From the NCBI RefSeq assembly GCF_033807575.1, contig NC_084721.1, forward strand, positions 620,001-684,000: a stretch of DNA of 64,000 nucleotides. The letters are read 5' to 3'. Below, piece after piece: positions 1-10,164 of this stretch (its first letter is position 1; each line of letters starts with the position of its first letter). The position numbers were made by a program, and so were the translations under genes. This DNA comes from Cydia pomonella. Its lineage: Eukaryota > Arthropoda > Insecta > Lepidoptera > Tortricidae. Below the pieces are notes generated by a model that made no database searches, had not been told where the DNA came from, and saw only the letters and a list, made by a program, of their open reading frames with translations.

Positions 1-1
1 A

Positions 2-130
2 GCGGAGCTTACCGCGCATCTGTCGGTGCATACTGGAGAACGCGCGCATGTGTGTCGGTGCGGCAAGACCTTCCGACTGCGCGCGCAGCTCACGCGCCAC
101 GAGCGCACGCACCGGGGCCCGCCGCGGTGA
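2..130 (+). CDS. 3' terminal exon of a C2H2 zinc-finger protein (partial)
   Basis: The open frame enters from outside the window and ends at TGA 128-130, giving 42 residues. They contain the linker HTGER, a finger whose first pair is CxC rather than CxxC (CRCGKTF, then 12-residue spacing to H-x3-H, QLTRHERTH), and a short GPPR tail. The upstream residues end with a finger's H-x3-H (TAHLSVH). This is a putative DNA-binding transcription regulator acting in the nucleus. Codon use is very GC-rich at third positions, as in the zinc-finger exons at 3049-4633. The penultimate finger of the downstream gene also has CxC, so the two are probably paralogues in a tandem cluster, or alternative 3' ends of one transcription unit. 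The start, the other fingers and any N-terminal domain are outside the window. Confidence 0.85.
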   Translation, partial: AELTAHLSVHTGERAHVCRCGKTFRLRAQLTRHERTHRGPPR

Positions 131-639
131 CGCACGCGCAGCCCGCCCTGGTGATGGGAGCCCCGCTGAGCTGACGCAAACAGGTCCGGTTTATGTGTTC
201 TCGCTTTAGCTTGCTCTGATGTATCATAAGACTGATTAGTGATTACACATCATTTCTCTTGCCCACTCACTTTTCATTGGTCTATCCATATCCTTTATTA
301 GACATTAGGAATGTGTATACTGTGTCGTGCCCAGCCTGAACATAGAATTTAGTCATTTCATAAAATTAGTTATTGTATTCGCTCCGTGCATGACTGTGGC
401 GCCGCCTTAGTGGGTGTGGGCCTGTCGGGCATATTGCTCATTTAATAGTTGGCAGCTGCCAAATTCTATTGAGATGCCGTTGCCGTCCCACGAAAGTTCA
501 TATTTTCACCAAGTCGTACGTTAGCGTCACTTGTATTTCCCCCACCACCAAGTTCGCTCGTAGCCATTACTCGAATGTTCTATTGAAGTCGAGGTTTTAT
601 GCTTCCTCATTTATATTTTTACTAAAATACTTCTGTCCG

Positions 640-960
640 TTTCCTCTAATGGATACAACTGTAGTAAACTGAAATAAATGTCATATACCAAGAAAAAGTG
701 ACCAAGGCCTCCAGTGCCCCAGGCTGGAATCGAACCAGCGTCCTCTGCTATCGCGGCAGGTGCCTGAGCCACTCGGCCACCGGGGTCACGGCAGCATTGG
801 TCGAATTTTTCCAAGTATATGCATTTCTTACTGAAGGCTTACGGCGCCCCCTAGCCATCTCTAAAGTAGAACAGTATGGTTCATACCTTCTAACTGGATC
901 AACTCAGGTGATACCGAGCTATCGAGAGAGATGGCGTTGCCAACCAATACTATTAGAAGT
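640..960 (-). mobile_element. tRNA-derived SINE (minus strand) within a composite repeat
   Basis: Read on the minus strand from about 797, the sequence has a tRNA-like head with a box A (TGGCCGAGTGG) and a box B (GGTTCGATTCC). The acceptor arms GTGACCC/GGGGCAC pair with one mismatch. A tail with 'cactttttcttggtatatg' follows, down to about 640. The anticodon loop lacks the usual U33, so this is a SINE and not a working tRNA gene. The flank to about 960 ('agagatggcgttgccaacc') resembles another common moth repeat. Confidence 0.65.
673..678 (+). terminator. Candidate polyadenylation signal for the first zinc-finger gene
   Basis: AATAAA about 540 bp after the TGA at 130. It lies at the edge of a minus-strand SINE copy, so it could instead belong to the repeat. 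The stretch 131-640 shows no other gene and is probably 3' UTR. Confidence 0.3.
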
Positions 961-1151
961 ATTAGAACAAATTAAATTATTTTTAGAAAATATTTTAATT
1001 TGTACCTACAAATAAAAGCAAGTTAGTATAGGTACCTCGTCCAGTGATGGTCTCTATGACAGTTCTGTTTTATGTGGAGCAGCTGGCACGTGAACATTTG
1101 GGAAACAATACTTATTAATTTATTTACAAATGTAACATTTAAGTAATAAGT

Positions 1152-1555
1152 ACCTGGGCGACCGAGCTATGCTCGGTTATAACTATTTATTGTAATATGG
1201 TGGTGTATAGGTGATAATCTTAACTACATTTTTTTACTAAATTAAACTTGTCTAAAACAAAAGTTAGTCACCGGGCGGGATTCGAACCCGTAACACTGGT
1301 TGTTTCTTGCCGCCCGCGTCTGAACCCGCTGGACCAGACGGACAGTGGCCTGCGGGACGAAATTAGCGACCATATTCGGCGTCGAAAGAAAAACGCATGA
1401 AAACTCGAAAACACGCGTTTTCTCAAACATAAGACTAATCTAGATCAATTGTTTACCCCCAAAAACCCCCATATACCAAATTTCAGCGAAATCGTTAGAG
1501 CCGTTTCCGAGATACCTGAAATATATACAAGAATTGCTCGTTTAAAGGTATAAGA
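1152..1555 (-). mobile_element. Composite repeat containing a second tRNA-like SINE head (minus strand)
   Basis: On the minus strand, box A-like TCTGGTCCAGCGGG and box B GGGTTCGAATCCC occur between about 1345 and 1270. The surrounding sequence has features I associate with moth repeats: 'gggcgaccgagct' at the left, and 'cagcgaaatcgttagagc' followed by 'gaattgctcgtttaaa' at the right. The boundaries are approximate. No coding potential was recognised. Confidence 0.5.
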
Positions 1556-2068
1556 TAAGTTGTTGGCAAAAATTTAATTTTTGGTACAAGCTTTTATCGC
1601 TGACTGTTCTTTTCTTTCCAAAGGCAACGAATACTCATCGAGATAATTCTAAAAACTCCAAACACAATTAGGTTGTTTTATCACATAATTCTTATGGCTA
1701 CCTTCTGTCTCCATCATCAGATCAGCTCGAAGGTACCATAATATTGCATTGTCACCCAACTTACATACTTACTCGTATATATGCAAATTTTCAGCATCGT
1801 CGGAAACCGGAAAGTAGGTCAAATTTATCTTGCCAGATGTGAAAATCGCCTCTCGCTTTTAAATAAAATATCGAGAATTTGTAGTAATTATTCTTCTTCG
1901 TTTGAATTTTTTTTATCTCACCCATTTAGGTAAACATTTTTTTTTTCAGTCATGCAGAAATCTTTATTTATACGGCGCAAAAATAATAAAATTTTCGTTC
2001 CCCATTCAAACCCGGCGTACTGAACAACCTATTACATTAGGACATGAAGCAATCATCATCCTCATCCT

Positions 2069-2128
2069 ATTTTTAGGGTTCCGTAGCCAAATGGCATAAA
2101 ACGGAACCCTTATAGTTTCGCCATGTCC

Positions 2129-2175
<47 letters not shown>

Positions 2176-2798
2176 CGAGGCTTTGCTCCGTGGTCGTTAG
2201 TGCTAGAAAGCTGAAATTTGGCATGGATATATAAATCAATAAAGCCGACAAAGTCGTACAATAAAATCTAAAAATTTAATTTTTTTTAGGGTACCTCCCC
2301 TACACGTAAAGTGGGGGTGAAATTTTTTTTTCGCTTCAACCCTAGAGTGTGGGGTATCGTTGGAAAGGTCTTTCAAAACTAATAGGGGTTTTCAAGAAAC
2401 ATTTTTTGATAAAGTGAATATATTCGGAGATAATCGCTCCGAAAGAAAAAAAATATGTGTCCCCCCCCCTCTTACTTTTGAACCATAGGTCCAAAAAATA
2501 TGAAAAAAATCGTGGAAGTAGAGCTTAAGAAAGACATTAAATGAAAACTATAGCGGACATGATCAGTTTAGCTGTTTTTGAGTTATCGCAAAAAGTTTTC
2601 CCTTCATAGTAAAAAGACTTACTTTAATTAGGTACTGATTATGCAAATTTGCCTATTTGTTTAACTCGGGTGAAAGGTACCGTTTCATCCCTTGGTTAAC
2701 AATTTACTATACTTTAAGCTCCAGTTTAGCTTATTGTGACGGAAGAGTAACTACGGAACCCTACACTGAGCGTGGCCCGACATGCTCTTGGCCGGTTA
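2069..2798 (-). mobile_element. Moth 'ggttccgta' repeat element with a (GTCT)n microsatellite
   Basis: It starts with a short inverted pair (gggttccgtagccaaat / acggaaccct), then a pure GTCT run at about 2127-2176, then AT-rich sequence, and ends at 'ctacggaaccctacactgag' and 'cttggccggtta'. Related copies lie at 43195-44260 (opposite orientation) and 25840-26020. It is non-coding. The class is not certain from sequence alone. Confidence 0.6.
2127..2176. repeat. (GTCT)n microsatellite
   Basis: About twelve consecutive GTCT units lie inside the 'ggttccgta' element; length polymorphism is likely. Confidence 0.95.
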
Positions 2799-2892
2799 TT
2801 TTTTATTATTATTATTTCATTGCAAGTTTGAGAAAAGTACTATACAAATTTCGGCGAGAAATTACTTGCCCTGCAACCCTTCGTTTCCCGTC
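2799..2892 (-). repeat. Interspersed repeat fragment shared with 11121-11255
   Basis: On the minus strand this reads CGGGAAACG, then GTTGCAGG, TTTCTCGCCGA and TTTTCTCAAACTTGCAAT. The same order of blocks is found on the plus strand at 11128-11252, so both are copies of one dispersed family. It abuts the end of the preceding element. Confidence 0.5.
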
Positions 2893-3048
2893 CTCTATCT
2901 ATAGTAATGTACTGTAGCACGAAAAACACCTGACAATTGTACTATCGGTCATACGATTTCTACCTAGCCCTAAATTGTTACAATAAACTCCTACCTACCT
3001 TATAATTGAGCCTCGATTCGGCCCCAACCAACCTCACCCCTCTTCCAG

Positions 3049-3208
3049 CTACCGGCGTTGCGAGTTCTGCCCCCTCGTGGTCGCCGGCGCCCTCTACACC
3101 AGCCACCTGCTGGGCCGCCATGCCGACCTGGTGTTCCACTGCGACGAGTGCAGCTCGTACATCGCCCGGAGACAGTTCCTCGCGCACATGACCCGGCACG
3201 CGCACCAG
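3049..3208 (+). CDS. Zinc-finger gene, internal exon
   Basis: The acceptor 'cccctcttccag' precedes 3049 and the donor 'CAG|gtatga' follows 3208. After one codon-completing base there are 53 codons containing CEFC...HLLGRH and CDEC...HMTRH. Both fingers have 11 residues between the second Cys and first His instead of 12, so they differ from the classical fingers in the next exon and may serve protein contacts. Confidence 0.8.
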
Positions 3209-4633
3209 GTATGATCATCGACATCAGTGTCGGCCCTTTATCGACCACTGGTCCCACTGCTGGGCATAGGCTTCCCTTTGAGTAGGCCACCTGTCCCGAT
3301 TTTGAACTAATCTCATCCAGATGTCCAAGTGTGAGGTTACGTCATCGAAATAGTAAAGGAGAGCTCATACAATTTCATAATCATAATACTTAAAAGAATT
3401 GCTGTAGGTACGTAAATGTGTCATTATGAAAAACGCTAGCGGTACCCCTAGTGGTAAAAAGTGACCTAGGAAAACGCAAACATGGCCAACGGTGCCAACA
3501 AAGAGCCTTCAAATCATCCTTTGATTAAGTACAAAACGAACAATGATTGGGCTGAAGAATGTGCACAATGCCCAACTCTTATGTAATTTGGCGATGACTG
3601 TATGTCTCTTGTATATGCGTAAGTGAATTAACCGTTAATGTATCCGCAGTACGACGCGGCAGAGCGCCGCGCGGCCCCCGCGCCGCCGTACTCGCCGCCC
3701 GCCCCCGCCCCCGCCGCCCCCGCCCCCGCCCGCACCCCCGCCCCCACCACCACCACCGCCGCCGCCGACTCCACCACCACCTCCTCCGGCGGGCTCAGCG
3801 ACGACGACGACGACGACGACCTTGAACAGATGCCACACCAGCTCGAGGCGATTGAGCGCGAACGTGACAATCCTGATCCGGTTCGGGAAAATGCAGCGCC
3901 CGAGCCGAATGCAGCCGCTCGACCGATTGTGATAGCCGAGCCGAACCCTGAACCCGTTCAATCGAGAGCCGTGTGGATCGATGTTCCTGTTGAAAATCCT
4001 GTGCCCGCTCAACTACATCAGCGGGCCGAGTCGACTGCGCAGGTCGAAGAGACGAATGAGCCTCAGCCCAAGAAGACGCCGGCCGTCCGCCAGTGCCCCC
4101 TCTGCCCCAAGACCTACACGGCCTCCTCGAGCTACTTCTACCATCTCAAGTACACGCACGGCCAGAGCCGCGAGCACGAGTGCCCGACCTGCGGCCGCCG
4201 CTTCGGCACGCGCGGCGCGCTGCGCGGGCACGCCGCCCTGCACGAGCCCGGCCGGGGCTGGCCGTGCGACCAGTGCGGGAAACTGTCCCGTACCCAAGCC
4301 GGCCAGTATATACACGCGCAGACGCATAAGGGTGAGAAAGTGAAGAAATTCGTGTGCGCGGAGTGTGGCCGAGCGTTCCGCTGGCGCACGGAATTCAAAC
4401 GCCACGTCGCCAGACATGCGGCGAATCGTACGCACGCGTGCGAATGCGGTCGTGCGTTTTCAGTGCGGGCGGATTTGTTAAGACACGCTCGCACGCACAG
4501 GCGCGCTGCGCACCCGTGTCCGCACGCGGGCTGCGGCGCGACGTTCGCGCAGCCGCGCTACCTGCGCGCGCACGAGGCGCGCAAGCACCACGCCGCGCCC
4601 GGCAAGGCGCAGGCGCAGCGCAAGTCTGCTTAA
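3049..4633 (+). CDS. C2H2 zinc-finger protein, two 3' exons (5' part not found)
   Basis: Spliced coding region of exons 3049-3208 and 3650-4633, joined in phase 0. The product has at least eight fingers: two atypical fingers (C-x2-C-x11-H) in the first exon, then six in the last exon. Between the two groups is an acidic and Pro/Ala-rich linker of about 140 residues. It is a putative nuclear DNA-binding regulator. The first exon begins with one base that completes a codon, so at least one upstream coding exon is missing; I could not identify it between 131 and 3048. It lies in the same orientation as the zinc-finger exon ending at 130. I cannot name an orthologue. Confidence 0.8.
3232..3292. 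repeat. 'cccactgctgggca' interspersed repeat fragment
   Basis: It contains 'gtcccactgctgggcatagg', matching the fragment at 18730-18825 that reads 'gtcccactgctgggcacagg'. It lies within the zinc-finger intron. Confidence 0.5.
3650..4633 (+). CDS. Zinc-finger gene, terminal exon with six C2H2 fingers
   Basis: The acceptor 'tgtatccgcag' ends at 3649; the frame runs 327 codons to TAA at 4631-4633. It begins with a Pro/Ala-rich stretch (about residues 7-40 of the exon), a Thr/Ser run and a seven-Asp run, then a Glu/Pro/Asn-rich linker. The fingers are CPLC, CPTC, CDQC, CAEC, one with only one residue between its cysteines (CEC), and one with four residues between them (CPHAGC). The spacing to the histidines is otherwise standard (12 residues, H-x3/4-H). 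An in-frame ATG at 3638 lies inside the intron, so it should not be taken as the start. GC-rich third positions match the exon at 1-130. Confidence 0.88.
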   Translation, partial: YDAAERRAAPAPPYSPPAPAPAAPAPARTPAPTTTTAAADSTTTSSGGLSDDDDDDDLEQMPHQLEAIERERDNPDPVRENAAPEPNAAARPIVIAEPNPEPVQSRAVWIDVPVENPVPAQLHQRAESTAQVEETNEPQPKKTPAVRQCPLCPKTYTASSSYFYHLKYTHGQSREHECPTCGRRFGTRGALRGHAALHEPGRGWPCDQCGKLSRTQAGQYIHAQTHKGEKVKKFVCAECGRAFRWRTEFKRHVARHAANRTHACECGRAFSVRADLLRHARTHRRAAHPCPHAGCGATFAQPRYLRAHEARKHHAAPGKAQAQRKSA

Positions 4634-5133
4634 ACTCGCCGTTTACAGCAACCGTACTCCACCGGGCTTGTTTAAGTGGCCCGCCAGGTGATCCTGGTCC
4701 TGGTATACCTGGTGCGAACGTAAAGACGGATTTGGCTTGTAGTACCCGGAGGAGCTACGAGGCAAAACCGTCTTAATGGCCCTCATAAAAAAAGGTTGAG
4801 TATGGCTGGTTTAGAGCATACGTCTACTAAAACTAGATTACATTCCTTTCTTATGTTACCTAAGGTATAAGTATAGTATAACCGTTTCGATTTAAATGAT
4901 ACACGCTAAACTAGAATTTCTAATGCCGGAGAGTGACACTCAATATTGTTGCGGGGTCGACCCTCTTCTTCAGTCAATCTCTTCTAGTGGACGTGTGCTC
5001 GCCGATGCATCATTTCTATTAATATAATTATTTGTGTGCCGCCGACTGAAAGCCGATCAGTATAATCAATGTACCGATTTATATAGATTATAGTCTTCAC
5101 ACAAATGTCCGAGACTCCAGTTCGAAAGTATAT

Positions 5134-5230
5134 GGTATGGCTAAGGTGTTCTCAAATATCTGGACAAAGCCTCTATTGTCAAGGCGCTAGAGTGCGTGTT
5201 CAGATATTTTTGAGCACCTCGGTCGGCCCA
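5134..5230. mobile_element. MITE with imperfect terminal inverted repeats
   Basis: The left arm 'aaggtgttctcaaatatctg' pairs with the right arm 'cagatatttttgagcacct'. Weaker pairing extends outward to 'ggtcggccca'. The internal sequence is about 45 bp with no coding capacity. Confidence 0.7.
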
Positions 5231-6039
5231 GTATCAACATTGACCATAGGTAATAAGATTCACAAGTAAACAGCGTGAACGATGCACGATTATCTCGCTC
5301 TAGACACTTGTATGAAGACGCCCCACGGAACGTCTCTAAACTCAAAAATTAAACGTATTCTTCTAATTGTGACTTAATGTTTGTTAGTAGCCAAAGATAT
5401 ACAGGAATAATTTCCGCTTTGGCAGAAGTATTTGTTATGAACGGGAGATCTAACCCTTTTCCAGGCCGCACCAAACCACAATTTATTTTCAAAAATTCAA
5501 ATATGCTTCAATTGATCAAACTTTGATGATTCATTTGGAGACCAGTCACATCTCCCGAAAGTCTAATCTGATTTGAACCTTAAATCGGAACGCTAAAGTT
5601 GAAATTCTATTGGCGCGTGTGTGGTCGATAAATCGTTCTATGCCTGGAAAATGGTTAATATTAGTTGCACGGCATCGCGCAAGGCGTATGATTCGTGTTT
5701 AGTAAGTATAAGTATACAGGATGCCTCCTACTTTGGGGCTATAATATAATGGGTCTCAATAGCAAGACGGCAGACCCACTTTATTGTTATTTAAACCATT
5801 TTCTTTGGGTGTAATATTTTCGTTATTTTATTTGCTTTTTGGAAATCCTGAGGGATACTGAAAAGCTGCTGATTATGATTAGTGATTAAGTTCTGTTGCA
5901 ATTGTTTCTCAAAATTCTATCTTTGTTATTATTTAGTTTATAAGTATATGAATGTGATGTGATTTAGAATCTGATTCTGTCAACATAGATGTAAGACTGA
6001 ATATTTAATAAGTGTCTAATCATAGGAACGCTTGGTAAG

Positions 6040-6045
6040 AATAAA
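6040..6045 (+). terminator. Candidate polyadenylation signal of the zinc-finger gene
   Basis: AATAAA about 1.4 kb after the TAA at 4633, followed by T-rich sequence ('ccttttcggcatt'). It is the first clear plus-strand signal I noticed after the stop. Confidence 0.35.
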
Positions 6046-6470
6046 ATACTCCTTTTCGGCATTATATCGTTTTATTATATTAATAACACTTATCAGTACT
6101 GATAGTCTTGGATACACATGGTAATATGCAAACTTACAATAACTCGTTTCGTCTGGCGTCTTTGGCAGTTTATGTAGCCTTTGCCTGTTTGATTAGATTG
6201 TAAAATAACTAAGTTTATATTCGATATTGCTCTATCTATATTATCCGCAAGCCAAACTGACGACCGGGGCCGTAAAACTTCACACTTGCATTGGCAAGAA
6301 TGAAAGAGATGGTAATATGATCCAGATAATATCTTCAATATCACGAGTGACCAATGAAATTTGCTGATATTGCAGGTAGCAGAAAAACTGATCTCATAAC
6401 AAAGGAGCGTAAAGCAAAGTCGAATAATTGCCCTTGCAAGAAGACGAAGTAAACATTTTAAACGAAGTTA

Positions 6471-7778
6471 CGAGGGTCATGCCAAAAGAAATTAGATACT
6501 CAAAAGTTACCGACTTTATTCTTTATTACAGCTATCTATTTTTTCGAAGTAGTCACCGTGAACACGTATACACTTTTCCATCCGTCTAAACCACTTAGAA
6601 AATACCGATGACCACTCTTCTTTAGATACCTCAGAAATTTCATAATTATACGCAGCCAGGGCATCTTCTTTGTTCTCAAATCGCCTTCCTTTTAATTTTT
6701 CTTTAATTTTGGGAAATAAGTAAAAATCGCAAGGGGCTAGGTCGGGGGAATATGGCGGGTGGGGCAAGATAGTCACGTTTTTTGAGCTGAAATAGTCAAG
6801 TGTTCTAGCAGAAGTGTGAGGGGCAGCGTTGTCATGGTGCCAGAGCAGGTGCTGAGTTCCCGATTTCGGCCGCTTGTCACACCAAGCTGACAGTACTCTG
6901 GGGGCACAAACTGTCACATACCATTCAGAGTTGACTGTCCTTTGATCTTCTAGCACTATCGTAGCAATATGTCCCGTCTTGCAGAAAAATGAGGCAATCA
7001 TTTGTTTTTGTGTACTTCGGGTTCGGCGACATTTTGTTGGCGTCGGCTCATCTTCAAAACACCATACTGTGGACTGCCGCTTTGTTTCGGGGTCGTAGTT
7101 ATATAGCCATGTTTCGTCACCTGTAAGTATATCATATACATTTTTTTTCTCGCCAGCGTCGAATTTATCTATCATAAATTTGCACCAATCTACGCGGCGG
7201 TCTTTTTGCAAATCGGTGAGTTTGTGCGGCACCCATCTTGAACAACGCTTATGAAGGGCCAGATGATAATGAATTATAGTTTGCAATGCTGCTGATCCAA
7301 TACCCAGCTCACGCTCGAGCTCTGCATATGTAATTCGTCGGTTCGCACGAACATTTTTTTCCACAGCCTGTACGTTTTCTTGAGTGACTGCGGTTGGCGG
7401 CCGTCCGGTCTTCGCCTCATCTTCAAAGGTCTCTCGTCCCCTTTTAAATTCAGCAAACCAATTAAAAACAGTTGCACGTGAACAAGCAGACTCGCCAAAA
7501 GTTGAAACTAAAAGTTCAAAACACTCTTGAGGTTTTAAACCTTTTTTAAAATCATAATAAATCATAACACGAAAATCACGTCGAGTGAGCTCCATTGTTG
7601 CGAAAATTTCCCTCCAAAATTACCCAGAAAAAAAATAATTAAAAAAGGAATCCTAACATTTTCCGAGTGTTCCATATTTGAATTTATTAGCAAATAACCT
7701 ACCTTTACAATGGTGTATAACTGGCCAGTATCGATCAAATGACCATAGAGTATCTAACTTCTTTTGGCATGACCCTCG
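6471..7778 (-). mobile_element. Complete mariner transposon
   Basis: A 1308-bp element with terminal inverted repeats of 31 bp that differ at one position (cgagggtcatgccaaaagaa at each end, inverted). It is flanked by TA target duplications at 6469-6470 and 7779-7780. It carries one open transposase frame on the minus strand. Structure and size are those of an undamaged mariner; the near-identical ends and open frame suggest recent insertion. Confidence 0.95.
6516..7595 (-). CDS. Mariner transposase (D,D34D), apparently intact
   Basis: 359 codons, close to the 345-350 usual for mariner transposases. The N-terminal half has helix-turn-helix DNA-binding regions (about residues 8-53 and 70-110), with the end-binding hallmark WVPHKL at 121-126. 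The catalytic triad is complete: D160 in TGDETW, D255 in HHDNAAPH and D290 in YSPDLAPCDF, with 34 residues between the last two. It cuts and pastes the element at TA sites in the nucleus. The frame has no stop or frameshift. Whether it is active cannot be judged from sequence; the C-terminus may be slightly extended. The start is the first ATG after the 5' end of the element on this strand. Confidence 0.95.
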   Translation of the reverse strand: MELTRRDFRVMIYYDFKKGLKPQECFELLVSTFGESACSRATVFNWFAEFKRGRETFEDEAKTGRPPTAVTQENVQAVEKNVRANRRITYAELERELGIGSAALQTIIHYHLALHKRCSRWVPHKLTDLQKDRRVDWCKFMIDKFDAGEKKNVYDILTGDETWLYNYDPETKRQSTVWCFEDEPTPTKCRRTRSTQKQMIASFFCKTGHIATIVLEDQRTVNSEWYVTVCAPRVLSAWCDKRPKSGTQHLLWHHDNAAPHTSARTLDYFSSKNVTILPHPPYSPDLAPCDFYLFPKIKEKLKGRRFENKEDALAAYNYEISEVSKEEWSSVFSKWFRRMEKCIRVHGDYFEKIDSCNKE

Positions 7779-7903
7779 TACGTTGATATGCACACAAAAC
7801 ATTACTTATAACGCCCGGCTCCGAGCGGCACGGTCCACATGTATAGACTTGAATTAACCTGTTTTGGACCAAGGCGAAGGCGTGCGTCCAGTCCAAAGCC
7901 TTA

Positions 7904-8029
7904 GGGTGCCTTTCGACCAGAGACGTGCTATGCTTGTTATGCTGTTTTCATTCATTTGAAACGCAGCTACAGCTACGTTTCAAATGCATTAAAACTATAG
8001 CATAGCACATCTCTGTTCGAAAGGCACCC
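7904..8029. mobile_element. MITE, 126 bp, TA-flanked
   Basis: The left end 'gggtgcctttcgaccagaga' and the right end, inverted ('gggtgcctttcgaacagaga'), match over about 30 bp. TA lies on both sides (7902-7903, 8030-8031). The core is non-coding. The TA duplication suggests Tc1/mariner mobilisation. Confidence 0.8.
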
Positions 8030-8316
8030 TAATGTTCATATAAAAATTCTAAATATGCTAATGACAATGTTTAATAATAACACTTGTATGAGAAATATTT
8101 GAAAGAATGAATACATTGATTAACATTTAACGCCACAGCAGGTTCATCATTTGTTGTAAGATCACAATCTTACACTACATCGTGGAAATACACTCAATTA
8201 CTACACTCTACTAACACAAACTCAAATTGAATTTACAACAATTTGTGTTTAGACTTGTTACGGGTGGTAGAGTATATTAAATGTAATTCACGTTGAATTT
8301 TAAGCAACTTAAATAT

Positions 8317-8419
8317 ATTAAAACGGATCACTCGGGTATTTTAGGTCGAAAATTGCTCGAAACATTTCACTACGTATCTTGACTACCTCGTATTAAAATA
8401 CGTGAGTGACCCGTTTAAT
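8317..8419. mobile_element. MITE with 'aaacggatcactcgggta' ends
   Basis: The left arm 'ttaaaacggatcactcgggt' pairs with the right arm 'acgtgagtgacccgtttaa'. About 100 bp, non-coding. The TTAA-like termini are palindromic, so the target duplication is ambiguous. Confidence 0.7.
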
Positions 8420-9775
8420 ATAGGTATTTAATGTCTGTGTCTCACAGAAACTTGTGTTTAGATAAATGTCTACGGGACGAACACAAACAAAATAAATAAA
8501 AAAGGTCTAATTAATAAAAAATATGATAAAAATGATTCAATGCATGTTTTGTACATAAACTTACTACTACTAACATTTATATTTATCAGTTATCACATTA
8601 GCTTACGATAACTAGTATTAAATAAAATATATTTATGACTTTTAAATCAATAAAATTTTAACTATATATAAACTCTAAAGTAAAGGATGGTCCTGTTTAT
8701 AAAATGTTAAAATGACCTTCAGGTTTTGGGCTCGTTTCTAAGAAAGTCATTTTCATATCACTTTCAAAACCCAAGAATTTTTTTAACATGGACTTGGCCT
8801 GTATACGAGCAAAACTTATACATTACATAGATAATTTATTAGAAAATCATGGAAGATCACAACATAATCTCGAATAGCCTGCCTATTTTAAATTATTGTC
8901 TAACGAAATACTTTCTCAATTGCTCAGCAATTAAATAATTTGAGCTACTTATTACGCCAAACAGGTTGTGCGCGCTTAATACTTTTTTGAAGACATAATT
9001 TCGTGGACCTCGTTAGTGCGCACATTGGCAGCATTCCAGAGTGCCTTCAAAACGCCATATACCCGAATGTTTGTTGAACCCAGAGGAAAGCGATAGCTCC
9101 CAGTACGTACTATTGACCGGATTTTCGGGACGTCAGCGATTCGAATCCTGATTTTTTTACTTTCGCTCGATAGAAAAAAATCACGAGCATAGATCTTAAA
9201 CCCAATTTAAAAAATTGTAACAATTTATGCACAAAATCTAAAAATATGAAACTTGCTTCTAAAAATGTTTTATTTTTTATTTTTCTCTTATTATTTTATA
9301 TTACTTACAACATATTAAAATTAAAAAAACATGATATCCGCGGTCCCGAGCACGTGCATCCGTCTCGCTCACGTTTACACTCAGTGAGAGTGAGAGAAGA
9401 ACACGAACATACGGGGCATTAAGTCAACGACACTGATAGAATGCCCCTTCCCCTTTGATGTTGAATATGCCTATATTTGAGATCTAAATGGATTGGTTTG
9501 TAGTATAAACAATCCAACCTCTCAAAAATTACAAATTTAAATAAACGTTAAACATTATTGCTTTAATTAATAATAACATTAATAACTAGTTAAAAATTGC
9601 TAATCGAAATATACATATAGATTAATTGCAGAGAACTTACAAAATCTAAATAAAGAAACTATACCAAGGTGCATTGGGATAACTTCGAAAGCGGGGTAAT
9701 TTTGAAAGTTCCAAATATCTACTACACCAGCTACTATATAGGTACTAAGTGTAAGTGTTAAAAAAAATAAAGTCA
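8420..9775. other. AT-rich intergenic stretch
   Basis: No coding exon was recognised. It contains unrecognised AT-rich sequence and a repeat-like segment with 'tgcattgggataacttcgaa' near 9670. Confidence 0.4.
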
Positions 9776-9781
9776 TTTATT
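9776..9781 (-). terminator. Candidate polyadenylation signal for TMEM179
   Basis: AATAAA on the minus strand, about 1.07 kb after the TMEM179 stop. It is the first one seen beyond the decayed exon copies, so weak support. Confidence 0.25.
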
Positions 9782-10164
9782 GTCGCAAAAAATAATTAAA
9801 GCAACAAAAACCAAAAAAGACGCACAAAATGGACAATAAGGTGTAAGTCCAATAGGATTGTTAAAGTGTTGCCAAAGTACCAAGTGGTTTAGTTACTAGA
9901 TATCAGCATTTTTAAAAAACAATCCCGCTTTCTAAGTTTTCCCAGTCGACCTTATTTAGGTTTATATTGCCGAAATGAGTCCCATCTTTCTTGCAGGACC
10001 TGTGGCACAATGAGATAGACTTTTCTATCTATAAATGCATCAAGCTGCAACCGCGCGTTGTTTTATATGCTTCATACTAAACTACTATAGTTCAGCCCAC
10101 CATATAAAATTATAGCTAAAGTTTGAATCTAGTTGTATTCATGTTCATTAACGGGACTTATTAT

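Larger units (their letters stand above)
4634..6470. other. Probable 3' UTR and intergenic sequence
   Basis: AT-rich sequence follows the zinc-finger stop. It contains the MITE at 5134-5230 and a polyadenylation signal at 6040-6045. I see no further gene before the mariner. Confidence 0.5.

Noticed and set aside
700..800. Minus-strand tRNA gene
   Set aside because: Box A and B are present, but the anticodon loop lacks U33, the arms have mismatches and SINE body sequence follows, so it is a SINE head.
1270..1345. Minus-strand tRNA gene
   Set aside because: tRNA-like boxes lie inside a composite repeat and the stems do not fold cleanly.
2127..2176. CRISPR-like regular repeats
   Set aside because: It is a simple 4-bp microsatellite with no spacers, in an animal genome.
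3628..4494. Long open frames on the minus strand and in other frames over the zinc-finger exon
   Set aside because: They are shadows of a GC-rich coding exon; Gly- or Arg-rich translations without domains.
4680..4720. Collagen-like Gly-Pro codons
   Set aside because: Only a few triplets (PGDPGPGIPG) after the zinc-finger stop, with no longer frame or splice support.
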